Shown: piece after piece, positions 1 through 6,764 of the stretch
Layout: each line of letters begins with the position of its first letter
Numbering within the stretch: the stretch's first letter is position 1
DNA from: DATCTV01 sp964400685
GTDB taxonomy: Bacteria; Desulfobacterota; Desulfomonilia; UBA1062
Assembly: GCA_964400685.1 (NCBI GenBank)
Contig: CAYNVT010000148.1
Span: 1 to 9,746, forward strand
Direction of reading: 5' to 3'
Length of the DNA: 9,746 bases
The notes under the pieces: generated by a model
Database searches by the model: none
What the model saw: only the letters and a program-made list of their open reading frames with translations
What the model was told of the DNA's origin: nothing
Made by a program: the position numbers and the translations under genes

Positions 1-2
1 AG

Positions 3-1586
3 ATGTGGGAGATGTTCAGACGTAAGATTGCTGATGAAAGCCTCAGGCAGACTAATGAGTATCTTGAAAATCTCTTCAATTATGCAAATGCCCCCATCAT
101 TGTGTGGAACCCGGAATTCAGAATTACTAGGTTCAATAAGGCTTCTGAAAATCTCACCGGGAGAAAATCAGCGGATGTAATAGGAAAATCCATAGAGACC
201 CTGTTTTCAAGTGAGCTGATTGAAAAAACCATGGATCTTATCAGAAAAACCTTTAGCGGCGAAAGATGGGAAGCGGTCGAAATCCCCATATCACGCACAG
301 ACGGGTCTGTCCGCACGGTGTTATGGAACTCGGCGACAATATATGACAAGGATGGGAAAACGCCTATTGCAGCAATTGCACAGGGACAGGACGTAACCGA
401 AAGCAAGGACGCTGAAGCCGAAAGGCTCGATCTTCAGAAGCAGCTCTTCAAGGCTCAGAAGCTGGAGAGTATAGGTATCCTGGCCGGCGGTGTCGCCCAT
501 GATTTCAATAACATGCTTATGGTGATCATGGGGAGCCTTGAGCTTACCATGCTTGGACTGCCGCAGGGGTCCAATCTGATTTCCAATATAAAGCGCGCCA
601 TTGAAACCTGTACCAAAGCAGCTGACCTGACCAGACAGCTGCTGGCTTATTCCGGACAGGGCAAATACATGGTGGAAAAAATATCTTTGAGCAATGTGGT
701 TAAAGACAACATTTCTCTTTTTGAATCATCCATACCAAGGAATATCAGGATGATTTCAAAACTCGACAAGAACCTGCCTTTGATAGAGGCTGACAGGACA
801 CAGGTTCAGCAGGTTATAATGAACCTTATTCTGAATGCAGCGGAAGCGATAGGTGATAATAACGGTACGGTCACCCTTGCAAGCGGGGCAATGCGCTATG
901 ATGAAAAAATGCTGAAAAACAGCGTCTTTGATGAAAAACCAAAGCCGGGTGTTTATGTGTTTTTTGAGGTGACTGATACGGGCTGCGGCATGGATGAGAA
1001 AACAAAAGAGAAGATGTTCGAGCCTTTCTTCTCAACCAAATTTACTGGCCGGGGGCTTGGCCTGGCGGCTATACATGGAATACTTAGGAATCATGGCGGG
1101 AATATCTTTGTCCAGAGCGCCCTTGGCGTCGGCTCAACCATCCGGGTGCTGTTTCCGGCTGCACGCCAGGTAGAGGAGGAAGCAGTTGAACAGCCCGGTG
1201 TTTCTTCCGGGAGAAAAGGTGTATCAGGAACAATTCTGCTGGTTGATGATGAAGAGAATGTCCGTTATATCACCTCCGAATTCCTTAATCAGCTTGGATT
1301 TGAAGTGCTTGTGGCAAAAGGCGGCGAAGAGGCCCTTAACATATATCAGCAGAACAGAAATGTAATCGATATTGTCCTGCTTGACTATCTGATGCCCGAC
1401 CTTGATGGCGTAGCGACATTTGATGGGCTTAAAAAAATGAGGCCTGACTGCAGGGTGATTCTCTCTAGCGGATACAGTGAGGAAGAGGCCACCAGACGTT
1501 TTGACGGCAAAGGACTCTCAGGCTTCATCCAGAAGCCGTATAAAATAGACAAACTCAGGGTGATAGTTGAGAAAGCCATGAAATAA
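3..1586 (+). CDS. PAS-domain hybrid sensor histidine kinase with C-terminal receiver (5' end probably truncated)
   Basis: Sensor kinase that should autophosphorylate on a histidine and pass the phosphate to its own receiver domain. Seen in order in 527 residues: a PAS domain (about 20-135); a dimerisation/phosphoacceptor helix with the H-box GGVAHDFNN (His166); an ATPase domain with N-box Asn274/Asn278, G1 box DTGCGM (325-330), F-box FEPFFSTK (339-346) and G2 GRGLGL (349-354); a linker rich in Glu and Gly; then a receiver (about 409-527) with acidic pocket Asp415/Asp416, phosphoacceptor Asp461 in LLDYLMP, Ser488/Ser489 and Lys511 in KPYK. No transmembrane segment or signal peptide is visible, so the part present reads as cytoplasmic. 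The first ATG is only two bases from the window edge with no ribosome binding site in view, so more N-terminal sensor sequence probably lies outside. It ends in TAA. No DNA-binding response regulator lies next to it, so the output partner and the signal are unknown. Confidence 0.9.
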   Translation: MWEMFRRKIADESLRQTNEYLENLFNYANAPIIVWNPEFRITRFNKASENLTGRKSADVIGKSIETLFSSELIEKTMDLIRKTFSGERWEAVEIPISRTDGSVRTVLWNSATIYDKDGKTPIAAIAQGQDVTESKDAEAERLDLQKQLFKAQKLESIGILAGGVAHDFNNMLMVIMGSLELTMLGLPQGSNLISNIKRAIETCTKAADLTRQLLAYSGQGKYMVEKISLSNVVKDNISLFESSIPRNIRMISKLDKNLPLIEADRTQVQQVIMNLILNAAEAIGDNNGTVTLASGAMRYDEKMLKNSVFDEKPKPGVYVFFEVTDTGCGMDEKTKEKMFEPFFSTKFTGRGLGLAAIHGILRNHGGNIFVQSALGVGSTIRVLFPAARQVEEEAVEQPGVSSGRKGVSGTILLVDDEENVRYITSEFLNQLGFEVLVAKGGEEALNIYQQNRNVIDIVLLDYLMPDLDGVATFDGLKKMRPDCRVILSSGYSEEEATRRFDGKGLSGFIQKPYKIDKLRVIVEKAMK

Positions 1587-1649
1587 GCGGGCAGCTTTCC
1601 GGGTGGTCCGTGTCCCGACAGTAATATAAATTTTAGACAGCCTTCAGAT

Positions 1650-1663
1650 TTTGTGTACACAAA
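1650..1663. promoter_or_regulatory. Perfect 14-base palindrome upstream of rubrerythrin, possible operator
   Basis: TTTGTGTACACAAA is a perfect inverted repeat with no spacer, placed in the intergenic stretch about 130 bases before the rubrerythrin start and about 65 bases after the kinase stop. Symmetry of this size is typical of a site for a dimeric regulator, but I do not recognise the motif as that of a named regulator. It is followed by ACC/CTT-rich sequence rather than a T-run and is AT-rich, so it does not read as a terminator. Confidence 0.3.
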
Positions 1664-1686
1664 TGATATCTGTAATCCTTTACCTC

Positions 1687-1716
1687 TTCACGATATTAGA
1701 TGTCTGCAAATATAGC
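1687..1716 (+). promoter_or_regulatory. Weak candidate sigma70-type promoter for rubrerythrin
   Basis: TTCACG (1687-1692) and TATAGC (1711-1716) are separated by 18 bases; each matches the consensus hexamer at four of six positions. This would leave an untranslated leader of roughly 70 bases before the rubrerythrin ATG and would put the 14-base palindrome (1650-1663) just upstream of the -35. The match is weak and other start sites are possible. Confidence 0.2.
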
Positions 1717-1790
1717 TGAAACACGACTTGAAAAATGGTATATGTATTGAGTTCAGGCCAAAGGAAAAAAGAAATTTCAAGGAGAATAAC

Positions 1791-2288
1791 ATGTCCAAAT
1801 CAGAAGATGCTTTAAAAGAGGCTTTTGCAGGAGAATCACAGGCAAACCGGAAATATCTGGCTTTTGCGGTCAAGGCCGATCAGGAAGGATTCCCCCAGGC
1901 GGCAAAATTGTTCCGGGCTGCGGCTGAAGCGGAAACAGTTCATGCCCATGCCCATTTGCGGGCATTGAAAGGAATTCGATCTACAAAGGAAAATCTGCAG
2001 GAGGCAATAGCCGGAGAAACTCATGAATTTAAAAGCATGTATCCGGGTATGATTGAAACGGCCAAGCTTGAAGGCAATAAAGAGGCGGAACGGTCTTTTA
2101 ATTTTGCCAATGAAGTTGAGAAAATTCATGCCCGTCTCTATCAGCTGGTCCTTGATAATCTGGAAGGTGCAAATGAATCTTACAGCTATTATGTATGTCC
2201 GGTATGCGGATATACTTCAGAGAAGGAAGCGCCAGAGACCTGTCCTGTATGCGGTGCCAAGGGTAAGATGTTTAGAAGAGTAGATTGA
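1791..2288 (+). CDS. rbr: Rubrerythrin (diiron peroxidase with C-terminal rubredoxin domain)
   Basis: Cytoplasmic non-haem diiron protein that reduces hydrogen peroxide to water in anaerobes, taking electrons through a rubredoxin-type iron centre. The 165-residue product has the classic two-part structure. The N-terminal four-helix ferritin-like domain (about 1-130) carries the diiron ligands Glu15 (GES), Glu48 and His51 (ETVH), Glu76 and Glu79 (ETHE), and Glu110 and His113 (EKIH). The C-terminal rubredoxin-like knuckles are CPVCG (Cys136, Cys139) and CPVCG (Cys151, Cys154), spaced 11 residues apart as in short-form rubredoxin domains. The start is the ATG at 1791: AAGGAG (1779-1784) lies six bases upstream and the protein then begins directly with the family's usual N-terminus. 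An in-frame TTG at 1728 would add 21 unrelated residues. It stands alone between the kinase and a convergent operon, so it is likely monocistronic. Identity is very secure. Confidence 0.97.
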   Translation: MSKSEDALKEAFAGESQANRKYLAFAVKADQEGFPQAAKLFRAAAEAETVHAHAHLRALKGIRSTKENLQEAIAGETHEFKSMYPGMIETAKLEGNKEAERSFNFANEVEKIHARLYQLVLDNLEGANESYSYYVCPVCGYTSEKEAPETCPVCGAKGKMFRRVD

Positions 2289-2428
2289 GATGGTGTAAAC
2301 CCTATCGATCAAAGGGCCTAAACCGTTGATTTGATTATGCTTTAAAAATAAGGAATTGTTGCGAGGCCTCAGCGGGTTTCACTGCCTGGGCTGTAATATC
2401 ATTTTGCAGTGATGAAGCTGAAGTTATA
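2289..2428. other. Convergent intergenic region, no clear gene
   Basis: These 140 bases separate the stop of rubrerythrin from the stop of the convergent PP-loop gene. I see a short palindrome GAGGCCTC (2363-2370) and a 7-base inverted repeat TCACTGC/GCAGTGA (2379-2385 with 2406-2412) with a 20-base loop, but no stem followed by a T-run on either strand. No open reading frame with a ribosome binding site is visible. Any terminator for the two converging units is not obvious. Confidence 0.4.
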
Positions 2429-3424
2429 CTATACCTTCACATCGAGCAGTTTCGCGGCGTAGTTCACCATACTAAGATCTTCATCCTGCGTGACTTTTTC
2501 GATGCCGTCCTCACGGTCCATCTGGCCGGAGCGGACGATGCCCGCTATTTCCCAGGCATATGGATGGAAGCCGAAGCGCTTACGGTGCACATAATTGGCG
2601 AGCGCATTCAAGAGACAGTTTGAAGAGTTGGGGTCGGTATCCAGAGGCTTCACCCAGCCCATGTCCGTTATGATCTCTACAATCCTGTCCTCGTTATAGT
2701 CCATGAATGCTAGCGGGTGTATATTTATGGGCCATCTCGATGCATCCGCATTCAGGTCTTCATCCGTAAGGAAATACTTGCCAAGTTCAGGTCCAATCGA
2801 TGCAATCAGCGGGTCCCTCACCGTTCGCTGGGTTATGCGCTGAAGCCTGGGATTTGTCTTCATGATTGCTGAAGATATGGGCGCCTGACCGGGCGACCAG
2901 CCATAGGCGACAAGAGGGATGCCGTAGGCGATTGCGGTTTTTAATATCATAGCCTTGACCATGCCGATGCAGGTAGTGCATATCGAGCTTGCCCTGTCGA
3001 GCGTCTTGGGGCTGTAGATGTCCTTGCCTGCTGCAAGCGCGAAGGCCTTTTTCATGAGAGGAAAGGGCGGCCTTATGAAGACCGATGTCGCTCCCAGCCT
3101 GTCCGTCATGAGAACGATATTCTTCTTTGCCTGTTCGGAAACAAAACCGTTGTCGAAAGTGAATGCCAGGATGTTCATTTTGTATTTCTGTGCAAGCACC
3201 ATCATCGTGTATGTGGAATCCTTGCCGCCGGAATATGCCAGCAGGATATCGAAGACTGCCTTGCCCTTCATTTCATCAAGGAGTTGTTCGAACTTTTTCA
3301 AATGCTCCAGTTTTTCTTCCTGTGTGGGCAGGGGCGTATGGTTGCAGTAGTTGCAGACACCTCCATCATCAAAAGCTATGCCCGGAAATGTATCTCCCAG
3401 AACGCATTTTGAGCATGTATTCAT
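2429..3424 (-). CDS. PP-loop ATPase related to N-acetyl sugar amidotransferases (WbpG/PseA-like)
   Basis: Adenine-nucleotide alpha-hydrolase (ATP pyrophosphatase) fold enzyme expected to adenylate a carbonyl or amide oxygen so that ammonia or another nucleophile can replace it. In 331 residues: an N-terminal Cys4 zinc-ribbon-like knuckle (C4xxC7 and C24xxC27, in CVLGDTFPGI and GGVCNYCN), the PP-loop SGGKDS (65-70) after the hydrophobic strand FDILLAY, a FTFDNGF strand (88-94), a second CTTC pair (149-152), and a C-terminal NSSNCLLN segment (267-273, with Cys270) followed by IVRSGQMDREDGI. The N-terminal pattern and the Arg-x-Gly-x-Met-x-Arg-Glu ending resemble WbpG/PseA, which amidinate sugars using ammonia from HisH/HisF; no such partner is visible here. 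The start is the ATG at 3424: AGGAGG lies ten bases upstream and the ATG overlaps the TGA that closes the ligase frame (ATGA). The gene is third in a carrier-protein/ligase operon, so its substrate may be carrier-bound rather than a sugar (inference). Confidence 0.75.
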   Translation of the reverse strand: MNTCSKCVLGDTFPGIAFDDGGVCNYCNHTPLPTQEEKLEHLKKFEQLLDEMKGKAVFDILLAYSGGKDSTYTMMVLAQKYKMNILAFTFDNGFVSEQAKKNIVLMTDRLGATSVFIRPPFPLMKKAFALAAGKDIYSPKTLDRASSICTTCIGMVKAMILKTAIAYGIPLVAYGWSPGQAPISSAIMKTNPRLQRITQRTVRDPLIASIGPELGKYFLTDEDLNADASRWPINIHPLAFMDYNEDRIVEIITDMGWVKPLDTDPNSSNCLLNALANYVHRKRFGFHPYAWEIAGIVRSGQMDREDGIEKVTQDEDLSMVNYAAKLLDVKV

Positions 3425-3492
3425 TTCTTTAAAGCCTCCTTGTCTATCTTTCCCGAAGGTTTTTTCGGCAGGCCCTTGAGAATGTTCCATTA
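3421..3492 (-). other. In-frame TAA and separated C-terminal catalytic motif of the ligase
   Basis: The ligase frame meets TAA at 3492-3490. Reading the same frame onward gives 22 sense codons and then TGA at 3423-3421. These codons encode a sequence ending LPKKPSGKIDKEALKK, which is the A10 motif of adenylate-forming enzymes; its lysine (in SGKI) would be residue 493 of a 501-residue protein. Residues before the stop read HKQPR, and family members very often continue with Tyr, so a Tyr codon (TAT or TAC) changed to TAA is the simplest explanation. Possible causes are a real nonsense mutation, a base error in a draft assembly, or readthrough. TAA ends other genes here (the kinase, lutA, lutB, lutC), so codon reassignment is not supported. 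Confidence 0.85.
3435..3440 (-). promoter_or_regulatory. Ribosome binding site deciding the PP-loop gene start
   Basis: AGGAGG on the minus strand lies ten bases before the ATG at 3424. It sits inside the last codons of the uninterrupted ligase frame (Asp-Lys-Glu-Ala-Leu). With the ATGA overlap it favours the start at 3424 over the ATG at 3490, whose extra 22 residues are an out-of-frame translation of the ligase C-terminal motif. Confidence 0.7.
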
Positions 3493-4926
3493 TCTAGGCT
3501 GCTTGTGTGCAGCGAGCCTGCTTCTTACATGTGAGGCAAGCTCCTCGAGGTTGAACGTATTCGCATCGACCGGCACAATATAAGCTATGGGGACTTCACC
3601 GAGCAGTTCATCGGGCTTCCCTATTACGGCGGCCTCATGGATGTGCGGCGATTCGATTATGGTATCCTCGATCTCTTTTGGCGAAACCCGTTCGCCGCCG
3701 ATCTTCAGCATCTGCTTCTTCCTGCCTGTCAGGAAGAAGAATCCCTCGTCATCCATATAGCCCAGGTCGCCTGTAACAAGGCCCCAGTTTTTGATCGCCT
3801 TTGCGGTTTCCCTTGCGTCATGCCAGTATCCCTTCATGATATTGGGGCCTTTTGCGCAGATGTTGCCTTCGATATAAGGCGCCATTTCGTTGCCCTGATC
3901 ATCCCTGACCGAAAGTTCGACATCAGGGATGGGTATGCCTATTGAACCAAGCTTATCCTTAAGCCTTTCGGGTGGCAGATATGATATGCGGGCCGATGCC
4001 TCGGTAGCGCCGTACATTACATAGAGCCTTGCCTGTTTCAGTACTTCGAGAAGCCTCTTGGTCAGCGCAGGCGCCATCGCTCCTCCCGCCTGTGTGACTA
4101 TTCTGAGGTTGGGTATGTCTGTCTTTGAAAATATCGAGCGGTTGAGCAGGATTGCGAATGTGGAAGGCACGCCTGCAAAAAGCGTAACCTCTTTTTTTAC
4201 CATCTCATCGATTACCGAGTTGGGGAAAGCGAAGCGGTTATTTATTACGATTGAACCTCCCGAGCGGAAATGCGTATTGAGAACGGTTTTGCCGTAGACA
4301 TAATAAAAAGGGAGTATGGACATGGCCCTGTCATAGGGTGTCAGCCCGAGATAGGTCACTATGGATTTTGTGTTTGAGACAAGGTTGCCATGCGTGAGCA
4401 TGACGCCTTTGGGCTTGCCTGTACTGCCTGAGGTATAGACGATTGCCGCAAGATCCTTTGGTTTTATATCTTTTGCAGGCCTTGTATCAGGCATGGTATC
4501 GGCGTCGGAGAACTTTATGTAATCGCCTTTCGGATTATCAAAATCCATGTCCGGCCCGATGATCGTTTTGCATGATATGCCCGATAGCCTGGGTGCGGTC
4601 GCCTTTGAGAGCATACAGAACTTTGCCCCTGAATTTTCCAGATAATACTCGATCTCGGGTTTTGCGGAGCGGTCATGAACCTCAACACTTACGCCGCCTG
4701 CCTTTAAGACGCCGTAATATGAGGCGATGGAATCGATGGAATTCTCAATGACGACAAGAACCCTGTCACCAGTCTTCAGCCCTTTTCCAATAAGCAGGCT
4801 GGCAATTCTGTTGGCTTTCGTTTCAATATCCGTATAGGTCGCGGTTTCACCGCCATGCAGCACGGCGGTCTTTTGTGGCTGTCTGTCCGCCTGAACTTCA
4901 AGATGGTGGTGAACCAGCGTGAACAC
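3490..4926 (-). CDS. AMP-forming acyl/amino-acid ligase (ANL superfamily), interrupted by a premature TAA
   Basis: Adenylate-forming enzyme that should activate a carboxylic acid with ATP and transfer it to a thiol, here most likely the phosphopantetheine arm of the carrier protein encoded just upstream. The 478 residues show the A3 P-loop YTSGSTGKPKG (164-174), LPFYYVYGKT (205-214), A5 YGATE (305-309), A7 TGDLGYMDDEG (385-395) and A8 GRKKQMLKIGGERVSP (401-416). The frame closes in the C-terminal subdomain just before the A10 catalytic lysine; the missing part is intact beyond the TAA, down to 3421. As read, the protein lacks the lysine needed for adenylation, although the thioester-forming conformation could remain. 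The start is GTG at 4926, overlapping the carrier protein stop (TAGTG), with a modest AAAAGG upstream. Substrate cannot be read from the sequence; DltA-like, fatty-acyl or aryl acid ligases are all possible. Confidence 0.88.
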   Translation of the reverse strand: MFTLVHHHLEVQADRQPQKTAVLHGGETATYTDIETKANRIASLLIGKGLKTGDRVLVVIENSIDSIASYYGVLKAGGVSVEVHDRSAKPEIEYYLENSGAKFCMLSKATAPRLSGISCKTIIGPDMDFDNPKGDYIKFSDADTMPDTRPAKDIKPKDLAAIVYTSGSTGKPKGVMLTHGNLVSNTKSIVTYLGLTPYDRAMSILPFYYVYGKTVLNTHFRSGGSIVINNRFAFPNSVIDEMVKKEVTLFAGVPSTFAILLNRSIFSKTDIPNLRIVTQAGGAMAPALTKRLLEVLKQARLYVMYGATEASARISYLPPERLKDKLGSIGIPIPDVELSVRDDQGNEMAPYIEGNICAKGPNIMKGYWHDARETAKAIKNWGLVTGDLGYMDDEGFFFLTGRKKQMLKIGGERVSPKEIEDTIIESPHIHEAAVIGKPDELLGEVPIAYIVPVDANTFNLEELASHVRSRLAAHKQPR

Positions 4927-5186
4927 TACTGAACGCCTTTTGTCTTAAGGAAGCCGATTATGTTTTCAATCGTCTCAAGGTTTTCCGGGACAAGTTCTTC
5001 ATCCTCTATCTTGATTGAATACCGGGACTCAAGGAATTCAACAAGTTCGAGCACCCCAGTCGAGTCCATAACGCCTGAATCTATTAATGAAATTTTATCA
5101 TCAAGCACGACATCACTGCGCCCCATGATGAAGTTCTCGCGTATAAAATTCATAACCGTTTCTTTTACAGAACTGGATGAAGGCAT
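4926..5186 (-). CDS. Acyl carrier protein
   Basis: Small carrier protein that holds an acyl or aminoacyl group as a thioester on 4'-phosphopantetheine. The 86 residues are mostly helical and acidic. The attachment serine is Ser42 in the motif SGVMDSTGVLELVEF (37-51), followed by the recognition helix and ESRYSIKIEDEEL (53-65), typical of stand-alone carrier proteins of the PCP/D-alanyl carrier or ACP type. An AGGAGG lies four bases before the ATG at 5186 and sets the start. The TAG stop overlaps the GTG of the ligase by one base, so the two are translationally coupled and should form a ligase/carrier pair. No phosphopantetheinyl transferase is in the window, so a housekeeping enzyme must modify it. 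It is first in the operon, next to a divergent intergenic region. It differs from fatty acid synthesis AcpP by its DST rather than DSL attachment motif. Confidence 0.88.
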   Translation of the reverse strand: MPSSSSVKETVMNFIRENFIMGRSDVVLDDKISLIDSGVMDSTGVLELVEFLESRYSIKIEDEELVPENLETIENIIGFLKTKGVQ

Positions 5187-5203
5187 GTTTCCTCCTAAAC
5201 ATG

Positions 5204-5234
5204 ATTATGTAGAAATATATCGGCAATTCATCAA
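5204..5234 (-). promoter_or_regulatory. Weak candidate promoter for the carrier protein operon
   Basis: On the minus strand TTGATG (5234-5229) and CATAAT (5209-5204) could serve as -35 and -10 with a 19-base spacer, which is longer than ideal. The position, just ahead of the AGGAGG of the carrier protein gene, would give a very short leader. Offered only as the best match I see in the divergent region. Confidence 0.2.
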
Positions 5235-5252
5235 CAACTGATAAGGGGTTCC

Positions 5253-5271
5253 TGAAGTTATTTGAAGTTAT
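5253..5271 (+). repeat. Two direct repeats TGAAGTTAT spaced one helical turn apart
   Basis: TGAAGTTAT occurs at 5253-5261 and again at 5263-5271, a 10-base period. The second copy contains most of the putative -35 hexamer of the RDD gene promoter, and TGAAG of that copy is also an inverted match to CTTCA at 5276-5280. Tandem sites on one face of the helix over a -35 fit an activator or repressor site, but a chance repeat of this length is possible. Confidence 0.35.
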
Positions 5272-5289
5272 GCCGCTTCATGCTATGAT
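5262..5289 (+). promoter_or_regulatory. Candidate sigma70-type promoter for the RDD-domain gene
   Basis: TTGAAG (5262-5267) and TATGAT (5284-5289) have a 16-base spacer; they match the consensus at four and five of six positions. Transcription would begin near 5296, giving a leader of about 45 bases before the ATG at 5341. This is the best promoter match in the window and makes the in-frame TTG at 5290 unlikely as a start. Confidence 0.5.
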
Positions 5290-5340
5290 TTGTCAAGAAT
5301 TTATCGGCTTTATTATATTGATATGGAGGACAGGAGTATC

Positions 5341-6743
5341 ATGGAAGAGAATTCCGGGAAATCGAACAAGGGCTTCTGGTTGAGGGCTATTGCAGCTCTT
5401 CTCGATTATTGTGTGTTTTATGCCGCATTTATTTTTATCATTATGGGTATTTTCATTGCAGCAACCGGCATAAAGAATTTCCCCGGGATATTTTTGAAAT
5501 CACCAATAAGCAATCCGCTCCTGCTCTTTATGTGTTTGTTCATAATCCCTGCCGGGATATTTTCAGTTGTCTTCTGGGCAGTGTTTTCGGCAACTCCCGG
5601 AAAGATGATTGTAAAGGCGAAGATCGTCGATGCTGCAACAGGTTTGAAGCCTTCAACTGCAAAACTGATTATAAGATATCTGGCGTATATTCTTTCGGCT
5701 TTTCCACTGGGACTGGGATTTATATGGATTGCATTCGACTCCAGAAAACAGGGCTGGCATGACAAGCTTGCCAATACTATCGTTGTTGATAAAAAAAGCA
5801 TGCCGGAAACAGCTTCATATCTGACAGTTCCAACCACCAGAGAGACTAATATTTTTAAGGCGGTCTTTACGCTTGCCTGCCTTCTATTTTTAATCGTCGT
5901 ACCATTTGGCGTTAAATTTATATTCTTTGATGATTCGCTTTCACCTGAAATAAAAGCATGGATGGCTGATGAAAATATCAGGTGCAATGAGGATAAGAAC
6001 GCCTTCTACTTCATGACGGGAATAATGGTAAGAGAAAATGGAGACCCTTATGAAACCGGTAAGAATCAGGCTCAAAAATATCAGAAGGCTCTGAATGAAC
6101 ACAAAGACAGAGACTACTTCGATGAACTTAATTTGAAAGAATCCGAAAAGATACAGCTGGGAAATGATATAAAGAACATATGTGATCCATTGGAAAACGA
6201 ATGCATCAAAACCTATTGCAGTACGAATTATGAAAAGATGCTGCCCGGTAACAGCTATACCTCACTAATGAAAAGGTATGACAGACTCCATGATTATACC
6301 TGTTTTCAGACAACTTTAAAGCCGAACATGCTGCCACCGGTTATTAACCTTGGAAACTTGAGAATAATGCATTGTCTGAAACTGGCATCGATTGCTGAAG
6401 CTTATGTAAAGGGTGACAAGGAAGGAGCAATCGCACGGCTTGAAAGGGATATGCAATTTTACCGCACGATGCTTGCCCAGGCTGATACGCTGATCGCCAA
6501 ACTTGCTTTTGTTACATGGCTTAAAAGAGACATTCATTTTTATTCACAGCTTTTGGACACCGACAAGGATATGTCTGAGATGCTCAATAAGTTTGGAGAA
6601 AAAATAATCCCTCTGAACCTTCAGGAGAGGTCATTGAGGCTGGCCTTTAAATATGAGATCAAAGCAGACGTTAATACTGTGCTAACATCTCCTGCATATG
6701 CGTTCAGCAAATATAAAGATGACAAAGATCCCGGGAAGAAAAA
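5341..6743 (+). CDS. RDD-domain membrane protein with cysteine-rich C-terminal domain, part before the assembly gap
   Basis: Inner-membrane protein of unknown function. Residues 1-150 form an RDD domain, named for conserved Arg and Asp: Arg15 and Asp22 in RAIAALLDY, ATPGKMIVKAKIVD (84-97), and the ending FDSRKQGWHDKLANTIVV (132-149). Hydrophobic segments are at about 22-42, 58-84 and 110-131, with a further one at 172-196. A soluble region follows with six cysteines before the gap (215, 281, 288, 293, 321, 345). It contains a helical stretch, LRIMHCLKLASIAEAYVKGDKEG and on through RDMQFYRTMLAQADTLIAKL (split here for length), like uncharacterised proteobacterial proteins I recall only loosely. 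The start is the ATG at 5341, with AGGAG four bases and GGAGGA ten bases upstream. At the gap the frame is broken only because of the number of Ns written; the gene very likely continues to 7313 as a product of about 655 residues. Some RDD proteins have been linked to ion transport, but nothing here shows that role. Confidence 0.7.
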
Positions 6744-6764
6744 NNNNNNNNNNNNNNNNNNNNN
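6744..6764. other. Assembly gap (21 Ns)
   Basis: Unresolved bases inside the RDD-domain gene. Reading frames on the two sides differ by the written gap length. For a single continuous gene the true gap must be one more than a multiple of three (for example 19 or 22 bases). Confidence 0.99.

Noticed and set aside
1728..1790. TTG start giving rubrerythrin 21 more residues
   Set aside because: The extension is unlike the family N-terminus and the ATG at 1791 has AAGGAG six bases upstream.
2379..2412. Inverted repeat TCACTGC/GCAGTGA as a terminator
   Set aside because: The loop is 20 bases, the stem is only seven pairs, and no T-run follows on either strand.
2429..3490. A longer PP-loop protein starting at the ATG at 3490 (TAATG overlap with the ligase TAA)
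   Set aside because: The extra 22 residues are a shifted translation of the ligase A10 motif, there is a strong AGGAGG before the ATG at 3424, and the Cys-rich N-terminus of the family starts there.
3490..3492. TAA read as a sense codon through a changed genetic code
   Set aside because: TAA ends the kinase, lutA, lutB and lutC at the expected protein ends, so it is a normal stop here.
5290..5340. TTG start for the RDD protein at 5290
   Set aside because: It overlaps the likely -10 box and lacks a ribosome binding site; the ATG at 5341 has AGGAG four bases and GGAGGA ten bases upstream.
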